Translations under genes and position numbers: made by a program
The notes under the pieces: generated by a model
What the model was told of the DNA's origin: nothing
What the model saw: the letters and a program-made list of their open reading frames with translations, nothing else
Databases searched by the model: none
Shown here: positions 18,445-28,081 of the stretch, in pieces
Numbering within the stretch: the stretch's first letter is position 1
Layout: every line of letters begins with the position of its first letter
NCBI GenBank assembly: GCA_022376515.1
Contig: WTXI01000354.1
Span: forward strand, 1-35,578
DNA length: 35,578 bases
DNA from: Lactifluus volemus
Lineage: Eukaryota > Basidiomycota > Agaricomycetes > Russulales > Russulaceae
Reading direction: 5' to 3'

Positions 18445-19009
18445 ATGACTCGACAACTTCATACCATGACATCTCGTGGCCATTTTGACTGTTCAACGTG
18501 TGGTCTCAAGTGCCGCACACAGAGTGGACTTTCTCGTCATAAAAAAACGATACATCTGAGTTTCCACCCTCCTATGGAGTCTGTGCGATTCAAATGCCTT
18601 TCACATCCCCACCTGAATGGTATGAACTGTTTATAACCGCTATCGACGTGGTATTTTGAGCATTGATATGTTTTTAAACCAGCCAAACCGTGTTCAGAAG
18701 ATGGAACATTTTTAAAAGAGCCTTCTGTTATACCACCTATGCCAAGTGCACTTTCTGAACCTATGAGCACCAACTTTGACTGTGACAACCCTTGGGCACC
18801 ATTTCCAAACCGCCTGGCGTTCGATTGGGCATACTACCATTATGTCCAGCTTCAGTCATCGCAGAACAGTATTCTCACCGGACTGGACCTCTGGCGTGCC
18901 GCTGTTATCGAAAGCGGATTGAAAAGTGGCTCAGACAACGGTGGCATACCATGGAAGCGTGTACAAGACATTTACAACACAATCGACTCGATCCAAGCTG
19001 GCGGGGCCC
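18445..19009 (+). pseudogene. Plavaka-type transposase, N-terminal fragment
   Basis: The fragment resembles the start of Plavaka-type transposases, a DNA transposon group common in Agaricomycetes. Exon 1 (18445-18619) encodes a C2H2 finger, CSTCGLKC to H-x4-H (C-x2-C-x12-H-x4-H). A 63-nt GT-AG intron (18620-18682) with an ACCAG acceptor joins in frame to exon 2. That exon reads NPWAPFPNRLAFDWAYYHY, then LDLWRAAV and VQDIYNTIDSIQ, the characteristic N-terminal block. The frame is cut at 19010, where the LTR of GypsyA-2 begins. The catalytic part is not found in the window. Family assignment is from recall of the motif order and is not a database match. Confidence 0.65.
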
Positions 19010-19591
19010 TGTTAAGGTTCCAAGTGGGACCTTTGTACGAAGTGTACGTTTGTTCGTGAAGTCAAGAACTAGACTTGCAAGACGTGCAAGTCAAGATCAA
19101 AGGTTCGATAGAGACGAGACTTAGTAAACGACTAAGTCAAGAGCGTTTCAGAGGTCAAGGGTTTTGGGCTTAGGGATAAGACCAAAATGTCAAGAGGGTT
19201 CTCTCAGGTCTGATGCTTCTAGGCAAGCAAGGTTCTAATAGATAGAAGACTTGGATTGCGAAACAAAACTGAGACTTAAGGTCTCTAGGGCAGAAAGTAC
19301 AGGGTTTATATAGAAAGAAACGTGGCTATGTACACAGCCGTAGGGGCTGTGACCTTCGTACAGCTTTCAGGGTTTGAAACATGTTTCAGGAATCAGCGAG
19401 TCATCCTGTACATGTGGCTGTTGCTTGAGGCTGTACGGTGCTGTGCAAAGCTGTATCGTGAGAAAAATAAGTAAGCGATCTAAAACAAGGCGATCGGCAG
19501 TCCATTCGCATAAGCAAGGGAGTCAGCAGAAATGAGTCAGCAGTCCGAAAACGTATAGTATGAATCAGCAAGCACGTGTCAGTCCATAACA
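19010..19591 (-). repeat. GypsyA-2 3' LTR
   Basis: It is the reverse complement of the GypsyA LTR, beginning TGTTATGG (minus) and ending CCTTAACA. At 582 bp against 604 bp with many substitutions, it is clearly older than the GypsyA-1 pair. Confidence 0.9.
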
Positions 19592-19625
19592 CCATCCCCC
19601 GTTTAAGGCGCAGTCCCACCTGCGT

Positions 19626-20690
19626 TCACTCACGGTCAGCAGCGTAGTCCCAGTCACTCATCTCCGCGTTGATCCAGCCAGACGTGGAGCGATCGATACC
19701 GTGGCCATACCAGAGGTAAGCCTTCTTGTCGTCAGTGTAGGGGCACGACCAGTGCCAATGCGGGTGTTCTAAGGGGACTCTACAAGAGTCTCTGAACTTG
19801 CATTGCTGGTGGGGTTCATGACACGAAGGGCCTGGATGGCCGTAGTCAGTGCACCACTCACACCAGTGGTGGAGGGGGCACTCGACGTAGAGGTGCCCGG
19901 GGTTTCGTCGCTTGCATCGACCACAATAGGGTGTGTGCGTGATCCGGGCTGCGGCGGAATCAGCGGCGGTTCCACTGCTACTATTGACGACCCGTTCCAT
20001 GCAAGTCTTGCAGTGAAGGGCACCCTCGCCGTCATGAACTGTACTCCCTGTCCACTGGTCGTTGTTAGCGTCGTTGTCATTATCAAATGCCCATCCGAGT
20101 TCGTCGTCCTGGATAGGGGAGACAGATGAGGCGGGCGAGTTGCAGACGTTAGAGGTCGGTGAGCTTGGTAGGGACGGTAATTGGTTGTTTGGCGGGGAGG
20201 GGGCAGCGTCGCTCCGCGGGAGTCCACCAAAATCAGGGAGGTCCTCGTTCCACGAGGGCGGTGGGAGGTTGGTGAGTGGGGTCCATGGACGGTCGGTGGG
20301 AGGTGTGAGGTAGTCCCAAACCGAACGTGTTGGTTTGGGTTGTTGTATGGCCCATGCTGCGAATTCACAGGCCTGGAATAGGGACTCTCTGAGCGTGTCG
20401 TCGAGTGGTGTAATTCGCGGGTATAGGGCGGGGGAACGGGGGTCGGGGATCGGTTTCTTGGACGCCGTGTATAGCTCACTGGGATAAATGGTGGAGAGGC
20501 CGAACGATGATTGGTAGAGGAGGGACGATGGGTGGACCGGGCGGATGGGACGTGGTGCGGGTAGGTCATATTGGGCTGGGACATGTTGCATATAGCGAAT
20601 TGTGAGGGATTTCGGTAAAGGTGGTGTGGTGGTGGTAGTTGTAGTGGTGGGGATGAAAGTTGGTGATGTCATTTCTTGCTGAAGCAAGAG
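19626..20690 (-). CDS. GypsyA-2 Pol C-terminal tail, intact frame
   Basis: The frame is uninterrupted from the chromodomain-proximal TTSPTF-like segment (20690) to the stop at 19626, about 354 codons. It holds a Pro/Thr-rich linker, LFQACEFAAWAIQQPKP, an acidic patch, and the Cys/His module CGRC-x6-H-x4-C-x5-CEWC, ending WDYAADRE. Comparison with this copy shows that GypsyA-1 lost or gained one base near 16645-16665. The module probably binds nucleic acid or zinc; that is inferred from spacing only. Confidence 0.75.
   Translation of the reverse strand, partial: LLLQQEMTSPTFIPTTTTTTTTPPLPKSLTIRYMQHVPAQYDLPAPRPIRPVHPSSLLYQSSFGLSTIYPSELYTASKKPIPDPRSPALYPRITPLDDTLRESLFQACEFAAWAIQQPKPTRSVWDYLTPPTDRPWTPLTNLPPPSWNEDLPDFGGLPRSDAAPSPPNNQLPSLPSSPTSNVCNSPASSVSPIQDDELGWAFDNDNDANNDQWTGSTVHDGEGALHCKTCMERVVNSSSGTAADSAAARITHTPYCGRCKRRNPGHLYVECPLHHWCEWCTDYGHPGPSCHEPHQQCKFRDSCRVPLEHPHWHWSCPYTDDKKAYLWYGHGIDRSTSGWINAEMSDWDYAADRE
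19769..20584 (-). CDS. Overprinted +1-frame ORF in GypsyA-2 pol tail (271 aa)
   Basis: It starts at a true ATG (20584) one base out of phase with the pol tail and stays open to 19769. The product would be Ser/Thr/Pro/Arg-rich and hydrophilic, with an ILVDSRGAT box, a PPP run, the motif G-x4-F-x-T-A-x-V-P-x3-R-L (20053-20003) and an IVVDASDETPG box. The same frame is open over the matching region in GypsyA-1. A +1 ORF with the same central motif lies at the same place in GypsyB. No known family is recognised. It may be an overprinted accessory protein or a by-product of skewed codon composition. Confidence 0.5.
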   Translation of the reverse strand: MSQPNMTYPHHVPSARSTHRPSSTNHRSASPPFIPVSYTRRPRNRSPTPVPPPYTRELHHSTTRSESPYSRPVNSQHGPYNNPNQHVRFGTTSHLPPTVHGPHSPTSHRPRGTRTSLILVDSRGATLPPPRQTTNYRPYQAHRPLTSATRPPHLSPLSRTTNSDGHLIMTTTLTTTSGQGVQFMTARVPFTARLAWNGSSIVAVEPPLIPPQPGSRTHPIVVDASDETPGTSTSSAPSTTGVSGALTTAIQALRVMNPTSNASSETLVESP

Positions 20691-21260
20691 TGTCAAGGCT
20701 CAGAGGGGCCTTGGCGCACGACGTGTGCTTGGAGTAATATGAGGAGGGCTGAGCGTGGCAACTAGCCTCAGCACGCCAAGGATTACTCAAGTTCTTCCCT
20801 TGGCTTTACTATAGAGGAGAGCGTCGCGCTGACGGATGCACTCTACTGTATTGTCAAAGAAGAGGTCAAGGGCAATCACAAGACGAGACTAAGTCTTGTA
20901 TTGACAACGGTCAGGAGGTCTGACAAGAAGGGAAGAGGGTTCAACTAGTCTGATTGCAGACGAAGCGAAGTCTAAGGAGACAAGCTACAACGGACCGGTT
21001 TATATACTCCTACGGTGTGATGCTGAGTCATAGAGTCCCAGGCATGTCACAGTGTGACATGCCTCCTAAATAATATATCGTAGATCGAACGGAGAAACTA
21101 CGGAGATCTACGGGGATACCTCGGGAAGATCCAGAGATCTTATATCGTACACGGAAAGATCCGAAGATCTGTATCGTAGATTGTCTCGGAACAAAGCGAA
21201 AAAGATACCCACAATCACGTGGGGCCAATACATAAGTAGATCACGTGCCAAACCGTAACA
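20691..21260 (-). repeat. GypsyB 3' LTR
   Basis: 570 bp, TGTTACGG to TTGACA on the minus strand. It contains a TATATAAA box and a perfect 23-nt palindrome at 21041-21063 with GGCATGTCACA arms around a single G. Confidence 0.93.
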
Positions 21261-21280
21261 GTGCCTCCCTTCTCAAGGGC
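21261..21280 (-). other. GypsyB polypurine tract
   Basis: On the minus strand GAGAAGGGAGGCAC directly precedes the 3' LTR and would prime plus-strand DNA synthesis. Confidence 0.65.
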
Positions 21281-21584
21281 GCTGTGCCACCAGCGCCTCA
21301 GTAGCTGCGTCGACGCTTGATGAGGGAGGTCGGGCACTCCCACACGGGGTTGCGGACGCCTTCGGGCTCCGCGAAATCGTGGTCGCTAGGGCAGAAGCAG
21401 TCGGTGGCCGTGCACAGGAAGTGCGGCCACGGGCAATGGCACGAGAGATGGCCGCCCGCGCAGTACAAGCAGCGGCTATCATTGGGGCACAAGTCGGCGG
21501 GGTGGTCGGGCTGCGCGGTATTGCAGCGGTGACAGTACGGGTAGACAGGAGGCGGGGGCGCGTAAGTCGGGATCCAGGTGGTGG

Positions 21585-22298
21585 CTAGAGGGGTGGAAAA
21601 CTGCTGAGGGAAATACCACGCGCCGTGTGCAGGAGGCGCGTATTCGGTGGCACAAACGCCGTGCCAAACGCCTGCGTGTTCCCGTCGGAGTCCACGAGCG
21701 CCACCATCTGCAGGAGTTTTGCCCTTCGTGGTGGCGGCGTAGGGCTCCTCGCTGGTATGAACGGGGTATTGAGGGGGTTTGGCAACATACCCTCTTGCGG
21801 GTCGGGGGTAAATGGCGTCCAATGTAACTGACGCATGCGGGTTGGTGGCCGAGGGGTGGCCGGAGTAGGAGTCCTGACGTGATAGCTGGGACTCCTCGCT
21901 GGTGGCGGAGGCGGAGACGGACTGGTCAGATCGATGACCGTTGCTGTAGGAGGCGGGGGTGTTGACCCACGTGAAGGGCCGCTCGGAGGCGTCGAGCGGC
22001 TCGGATCGCGAGGAGGGTGACGGAACGGGAGAGACTTCTTGGCCCGCTGCCTCGAGTAGCGGGACCGACTGGGTTCGCCACTCGTCGATGCGGTGGAAGG
22101 AGTTGAGCGCGAGGGAAGGGGGCTCTTCCTCCGAAGTGGAAGGAGCGACGGGCGAGGAGTAGTCGTCGTCGTCGGGCTCAGGGGACCACTCACCGTAGGC
22201 GGAAGGTCGAGTGGGCTGAGGGGCCCAGAGTATAGGTACAGGTGCGAGGGGCCTGGTGGACGGATCTGGTACTGGGAGGGGTGGCGGTGAGGCGGCAT
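21585..22298 (-). CDS. Overprinted +1-frame ORF in GypsyB pol tail (237 aa)
   Basis: It is open from an ATG at 22298 to a stop at 21585, one base out of phase with pol, in the linker between chromodomain and Cys/His module. The product would be Pro/Ser/Thr/Arg-rich and basic, with ATVIDLTS followed by a proline run, and near its end G-x4-F-x-T-A-x-V-P-x3-R-L (21683-21633). Relative phase, place and motif match the overprinted ORF of GypsyA-2. The pol frame of the two families does not align here to the eye. No known family is recognised, and whether it is translated is unknown. Confidence 0.5.
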   Translation of the reverse strand: MPPHRHPSQYQIRPPGPSHLYLYSGPLSPLDLPPTVSGPLSPTTTTTPRPSLLPLRRKSPLPSRSTPSTASTSGEPSRSRYSRQRAKKSLPFRHPPRDPSRSTPPSGPSRGSTPPPPTATVIDLTSPSPPPPPARSPSYHVRTPTPATPRPPTRMRQLHWTPFTPDPQEGMLPNPLNTPFIPARSPTPPPRRAKLLQMVALVDSDGNTQAFGTAFVPPNTRLLHTARGISLSSFPPL

Positions 22299-24891
22299 CT
22301 TCGTCGTCGACGTCGAGTCGTTCAGGTTGAAAATCTTCAGGGAGGAGGCCGGCAAGAACGATGGCAGCGTAGACGTCGTCAGGTAACTCGATGGAGGCAG
22401 CGTCGAGATCGAGGATGAAGTCTCTGACGGGGGAGAAGTCCATGGAAGAGAGGGATGGCGATGGAAGGGGGTAAGGAGTGGGGTTTATATCCCTCTCGAC
22501 TTCCAGAGTTCTCACGGCTTCGGGGTTTGCCTCGTGGAATTCTCGGATTAATTCCGGGGAATTGACGTTCTCGACTGGCTCCCACGTATTGTGTGCTGTG
22601 GAGTATCCCTTCCATTTTAGGAGATATTGCAGTTTCCTGTACCGCCTTCTTGATCCGAGGATCTCTTCAACTTCGTATTCCTGATGATCGTCAACCAGAT
22701 CTGGGGGTGGTTCGGTGTGATTTCGGCCATGTTCGGCTGTTTCCGAATAGGGGGTCAGGAGGGACGCATGGAAGACATTGTGGATCTTCCATTGGGGTGG
22801 CAAATCTAATTTGTACACATAGGGCGAGATCACTTTGATGACGCGGAAAGGTCCGAAGCGTTTCGGTCGAAGCTTCTTTGTCGGATAGGGCAGGTTTAAA
22901 TTTGTCCCCTCGAGTAGAACCATCTGTCCCTCGGTGAAAGGTCGGAAGTGGCGCTGCCCCTTCTTCCGTTCGTGATATTTCCTTGTCATGTCCTGTGCCT
23001 GTCGAATGGCCTTTTGCGCTCGTTCTCGCAGTCCTCGGAGGTAAGTGGATCGTTCTTCTAGGGCCGGTAGGGCCGAGTCCATTATCTGCTGTTCCTGAGC
23101 GCGCGGAGTGAAGCCAATGAGTAATTCGAAGGGGGTTTTCCCGGTGGTTGCGCTGGGCCAGGAGTTGTGTACGAATTGGGCAAGAGGGAGCCATCGTGCC
23201 CAGTCGTTTTGTTGGAAGTTGCCGTAAATTCGAAGGTACTGTTCTAGCCATTGGTTTGTCCTTTCTGATTGGCCATCTGTCTGGGGGTGGTATGCTGTAC
23301 TAATATTTTGGTTTATTTTGAATCGTTTACAAAGGTCTGTTGTCCACTTTGAGGTAAACCTCGTGTCGCGGTCTGATATAATGGTCTTAGGAACCCCATA
23401 GTGAGGGAAAACGTGCTGGGCGTAGAGTGCGGCCACTCCTTCAGAATCGATCTTCTGCGTACAAGGGAGGAAGAACGCTGCCTTTGTGCAGTCATGGTCA
23501 GTAATCGTTAGGATGGAGTCGTAACCCTGAGATGGTGGGAGGTCTATGATGAGGTCGAGTGCGATGGTTTCGAATGGCAAGGCGTTTGGTTTAACGGTGA
23601 TTGGGTAAATTGGAACTTTGGGCCGGACTGTGTTGCTTTTTGTGGTCTGACAGGTGGCGCATCCCTTGACGTATCGCTGGACAAAGGTCTTCATGTCGGG
23701 CCACCAATAGCCTTGTTCTACTGCATGTAAGGTTTTCGAAATTCCGGGGTGTCCCGCGGTGACATGGTCATGATGTGCAGCAATCACCTCTCTCCTCAGG
23801 GCGTTGTCTGCCACGACAACGATCTTCCCAGCACGAGTCCACAGGCCATGGGGCCCGCGTTCGAGGCGGAAGGGAGCGGTCCAGCCGGCAATGTCAGTGG
23901 GCGCCACCTCCTGGGCGCGGAGCAACCTGCCCTCCCAAGGGCCGAGAGGGGGCAAAGAGAGCACAGCAACCGACACAAAAAGTTCGCTAGGGAGGACGAT
24001 GACATCCTTGTTGTCCAGCGCCCCAGTGTCAAAATCGGGGCGATGAGAGAGGGGGTCCGCTTTCATCGACTTGCCAGGCTTGTGGACGAGAGAGAGGTTA
24101 AATTCTCCCAGGAGAGGAATGTAGCGGGCTACGCGGCGATTAATATCCCGAGGGTGGCGATAATATTGCAGATTTTTGTGATCGGTGTAGACCTTGATAG
24201 GGTGTCGCGCCCCCAGCAACAAGTGGCGCCATCGTTTGAGCGCATGAATGATGGCGAGGAGTTCTCGGTCGTGGACATCGTAACCCCGCTCCGGCGGGGA
24301 CAGAGCATGGGAGTAATAACTGATAGGGCGCGGGAGCCCAGCGGGGGTGCGTTGGAAGAGGATGGCCCCGAGGGCAAATTGGGAGGCGTCCACCTCCACT
24401 TCGAAAGGTCGATCATGGTCCGGGCGGTTAAGGGCCATGTCGCGTTCTACTAGGCTGATGAGGCGTTTTACGGCTGCCCGCTGTTCGTCTCCCCAACGAA
24501 AGGGGACATCCTTCTTCAGGAGGTCAGTAAGGGGTCGTGCGATTTCCGCAAAGCCCGGGATGAAGGGGCGGTGGTAGCCGAATACCCCCAGGGTGCTTCG
24601 CACGCCGGAGATGGTGCTTTGCTCAGTTGGCCACTCGAGCAGTCCTTGTCTTTTTGTCGGGTCCAGGGAGATCCTGCCATCTTCGACAACAATACCGAGG
24701 TAGTGAACGCGGGGTTGCTCAAAATGACATTTCGCCGCTTTTAGGAAGAAGGAGTCGTCTTCGAAGCGCTGCAACACCTGATGGACTATGGTCCGGTGAA
24801 GGGCTAGGTCCGCCGCGTTGCGGTTTGGGGTAGCGATGAGAAAATCGTCCATATAAATGTGGATAAAGTCGGGGTAGGCATTCAGTAGGTC

Positions 24892-24894
24892 TCA
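24892..24894 (-). other. In-frame TGA in GypsyB reverse transcriptase
   Basis: The frame reads ACC GTT TTC TGA GAC CTA, then continues open through YMDD and all of integrase. A single C to T change at a CGA arginine codon explains it. Confidence 0.8.
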
Positions 24895-26287
24895 GAAAAC
24901 GGTGTGCATGCAACGTTGAAAGGTCCCCGGTGCATTCCGAAGGCCAAAAGGCATTACATTAGGAAGGTACAAGCCGAAAGGGGTGATGAAGGTGGCCTTC
25001 CAACGGTCCTCCGCTTTGATCCGGATGTTGTTATAACCCCAACGAATGTCGAGGGTAGTGAAGAGCTGCTTTCCTTCTAGTTGTTCCAGGATAGTCTCGA
25101 TGCGCAGGAGTGGGTAGACGTCGGGTATGGTCCATTCATTGACTTTCCGGTAATCTTGAACTGGGCGGAGGGAGCCGTCCTGTTTCTTTACGAAGAAGAA
25201 TGGGGTTGCCCAGGGCGAGTCCCCTTTTTCGATGTATCCCAGCCGTTCGTTTTCCTCAATCCATTTGCGTGCTGCTTCCATTTCGGCAGGACTGAGAGGG
25301 TAGGTTTTACTTTTTATTGTGGTAGGGGCCCCTTCCTTTAGCTTGATTTCGTGGTCGTCCAACCGGGCAGGAGGGAAACGATGGGACAATTTCTCCGAGA
25401 AGACCCTCCAGTGACGTTTATATTCCTCCGGTAACGACGGGTCTCCCTGTTGTCGTGGTGCTTTAATGGCCCATTCCGTGGCTACAGAGGTCTTGTTTAG
25501 CCCCATAGGAGGTATGACCCGTGGCTCGGATATTTTGGAGACTCCGTTGGGCCACTCTGGGAAGTACTCTGCCCACTGTTGTAGTTCGGGGTGCCTGTCC
25601 TCTAGCTCCTTTTTCTGGTTTGCCGTCAATTTGTCGTCCTGCAGGCGAAGCTTCAGGTGGGCTAGCATTTTGCGGCGGTTTTCCCGCTTGACGTCAGCTT
25701 GCCTGAGCCGTTGTCTAGCATGGTCCTCTACCCCCAAGAAGCGAGCCCTAGTGACCGCACGCGTGGCCACCTCGATAGGGAGATCATCCCAAGTCATGTT
25801 CGTCCAATCGATCTTTGGGTTAAAGGCTTTGAGCCAGGTGAAGCCAAAGATTATCCGGTCTTTCCCGAGGTTGGCAACGAGGAATAGCAGTTCCTCGCTC
25901 TTGTTTCCCCGGGTGACACGGAGCACGGCGTATCGTGTAACCGCACCGCTCCGATTGTGTGTTCCGTCCACATTGGTGACTTGCACCGGTATTGGGAGTT
26001 GCCGGGTGGCAATTCCCCACCGCTCCACTGTTCTCTGATCAATAAAGTTCTCGCTTGCCCCGCTGTCAACAAGGGCTGCTTCCCCAACCGTTCCACGCAT
26101 CGATCGAAAGATAAAGGGCATGTTTATTGACTTAATGCCTCGGTGTCGTACAAACAGGATATGTGGTTGTTCTGCTCCATGCCAGGTTGGCGGACAGGAG
26201 CCTAGAGAAAATCCTCCCCGTCTTCTTTTTGTAACTCGTCCCACACCCTTTCTCGCTCCTCTTGGTTCATCCTTCGAAGGTGTTGCG

Positions 26288-28081
26288 CTACCTCCGCCGG
26301 AGCCCCAAGGTTAACGATGGGTGCGGGGTCTTCCGAGGAGGGGAGCAGGTCGATAAGGGGGGATCTCGAGCAGGGGTTTCTTGGTTGTCATGACCACTTG
26401 CTGTCGCATATGGCGGGGGTCGTGGCACGTACGCTGGAGGGGGTTGGCGCCAGTCACCCGAACGAGTTCGAGGCTGCACGTAGGATGGTCGGCTTCCTGA
26501 AGGCTGTCTGCCTTGTTGTCCGCCTCTGGCAGTCTGGGGGGCGCGTCTGGAGGGTTGCCCCCTGGTGCAGTTTTTGACAAAGTGGCCAAATTGTCCACAT
26601 CCCATGCATCGACCTTCTTTTCGGAATTTTTCTCGCTGGGCACGGGTTGCCGAGTTGACTTCGGTATGGGCGGTGTCGACGTCCATGGCGAAGGGGTCTC
26701 TCCTGGGCTGCGAGGGCCTCGGGGGTAACCCCATCCCTCTTCTCAGCTGTTCCTGAGTTAGGGTAGGTCGGCTTGGCTGGCCTGGTCGCTGCCCCAGGAG
26801 GGCCACTCTAGCTTTGTGTCGGTTGTTCTGGTTTCTAGCGTCTCGCTCCCATTGGTCTAGGGTGGTAGGCCAGGTTTCCTGGTTGAGGATGGCTTTCTTT
26901 AATTCGTGTTTAAGTCCTGCCTGGAACAGGTCCATAGTTCCGGCATCGTTTCGTGACCATCCGGCTTGTTTGACCAAGGTTTCGAAACCTGCAATGTACG
27001 TGTCGACGTCGTCATTAACCATTTTATGGTCCTTGCGTTTCTCGTAAGCGCGCTGTTTCTTATTTGAGTCGGTAAAGGCATCTTTGAACGCCTGCTCAAA
27101 TTCGGTCCAGATGGCTTCTTCGTTGTGCGGGTGTGTGGTAGCCTCTAGTTTTGTCAATTGTTCCTCCTGCCAGTCGTTGACCTTCTCTCCCTTGATGTAA
27201 CTAAGAGCCATGAGGACTCGATTAAACGGGTTGCTCATTTCGTCGCTGCTCCGGTTTATGAGTTTCCACTGCTTGAACTCTTTTAGGAAGAGGTCACTTC
27301 GGTTCCTGTCCCCATAGAAGATTGAAGGGGCCAGCCCTTTTAATCCTCCAGTTCCTGGGTTCGTAGGGGTGGTAGTGGCGGTAATAGTGCTCCCCACATG
27401 AGCCGTCCTTTGGCTAGAGGAAGAGGCGGCGGCGACTGGTATGGGAGGTAACCCACTAGGGGTACTGGGGGCGGCTTGAGAAGAGAGTAGCGGGGGAAGG
27501 AGGCTCCCTCCCTGTTGGTAGAGGTCGTAGACCTGTGAGGATATTCGCTGTGCCATTTCGGGCGGTTGTTCGGGGTAAGAGGATGGGTCCTTGTAGGGTA
27601 ACGATGGCACTAGTAGCTGCGGCGAGGGTATCGTCCGCGAGGGGGTTCGGTTGTTGCTGGGGAGAGGCTGGAGGTTCTTCTTCGGCCTCTGAGTCGGAAG
27701 AGTTTGAGTTTGAGACGCCGAAACGCCCTGGTGGCCTAGGGGATCGGTACGCGGGGTGCTCCCTGTCAGTTTCTCTCCAGTAGCCTAAGCCTGCTGCAGA
27801 GCAATGTATGGGTTGTAAGAGGTTTCCTGAGCGGGTTCGGAAGATATTTCCTTCTGGGTCTGGTTCGATGAGGTACCAGGAGTTGTTTATGAATTCGCAA
27901 AAGTCGTTGAGTAGATTTCCTCGTCCGTCACAGGTGGTAACCTGATAAGCTCCCCTTCCAACGTCTGGGTTGATCAAGATCCACTGAGCAACGCCTTTTA
28001 CGTGTGCAGGTAGGCCGTCTCCGATTGAAGAGGGATATAGGTCCAATGATTATTGTCAGGGATCGGGGCGTTTAAGGACAT
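26288..28081 (-). pseudogene. gag: GypsyB Gag, frameshifted
   Basis: A good ATG at 28081 starts a frame (MSLNAP...) that ends after about 27 codons. The continuation is open in a second frame (to 27456) with Trp-Ile-Leu-Ile and Cys-Asp-Gly-Arg-Gly segments and an acidic Ser-rich region. A third frame (about 27610 to 26288) carries the Gag core, IFYGDRNRSDLFLKEFKQWK, and a CCHC knuckle, CMGCGQFGHFVKNC, followed by an Arg/Pro-rich tail. Two single-base shifts, near 28030 and 27460-27600, would be needed to join these, so this copy probably makes no full Gag. The C-terminal core is intact and corresponds in domain order to GypsyA Gag. Confidence 0.8.

Larger units (their letters stand above)
19010..20690 (-). 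mobile_element. GypsyA-2, 5'-truncated inverted copy
   Basis: On the minus strand this contains the pol tail (20690 to 19626), the polypurine tract and a 3' LTR (19591-19010, 582 bp). It is diverged from GypsyA-1 by scattered substitutions and small indels. Everything upstream of the pol tail is missing: the sequence stops at 20690, exactly where the GypsyB LTR starts. At its other end it interrupts the Plavaka frame; GGCCC (19005-19009) would be its target duplication, but the partner copy is lost. Confidence 0.9.
21298..26310 (-). pseudogene. pol: GypsyB Pol polyprotein, one internal TGA
   Basis: The pol frame opens at 26310, overlaps the end of gag by 23 nt in the +1 phase, and runs to 21298, about 1670 codons, with one stop at 24892-24894. 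Protease: ALVDSGASENFID. Reverse transcriptase: LRPVQDYRKVNE, TTLDIRWGYNNI, YMDD (24850s). RNase H: FEVEVDASQFALGA, VYTDHKNLQYY. Integrase: zinc-finger half CATC, then ALDLIIDLP, IISDRDTRF, QTDGQSERTNQ. Chromodomain: EYEVEEILGSRR and LLKWKGYSTAHNTWEP. A long Pro/Ser/acidic linker leads to a C-terminal Cys/His module, CHRC-x6-H-x4-C-x5-C-x2-C (about 21540-21470), ending in basic KRRRSY. The TGA lies 14 codons before YMDD and looks like CGA to TGA. Otherwise the reading frame is intact, far better preserved than GypsyA-1 pol. Confidence 0.93.
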
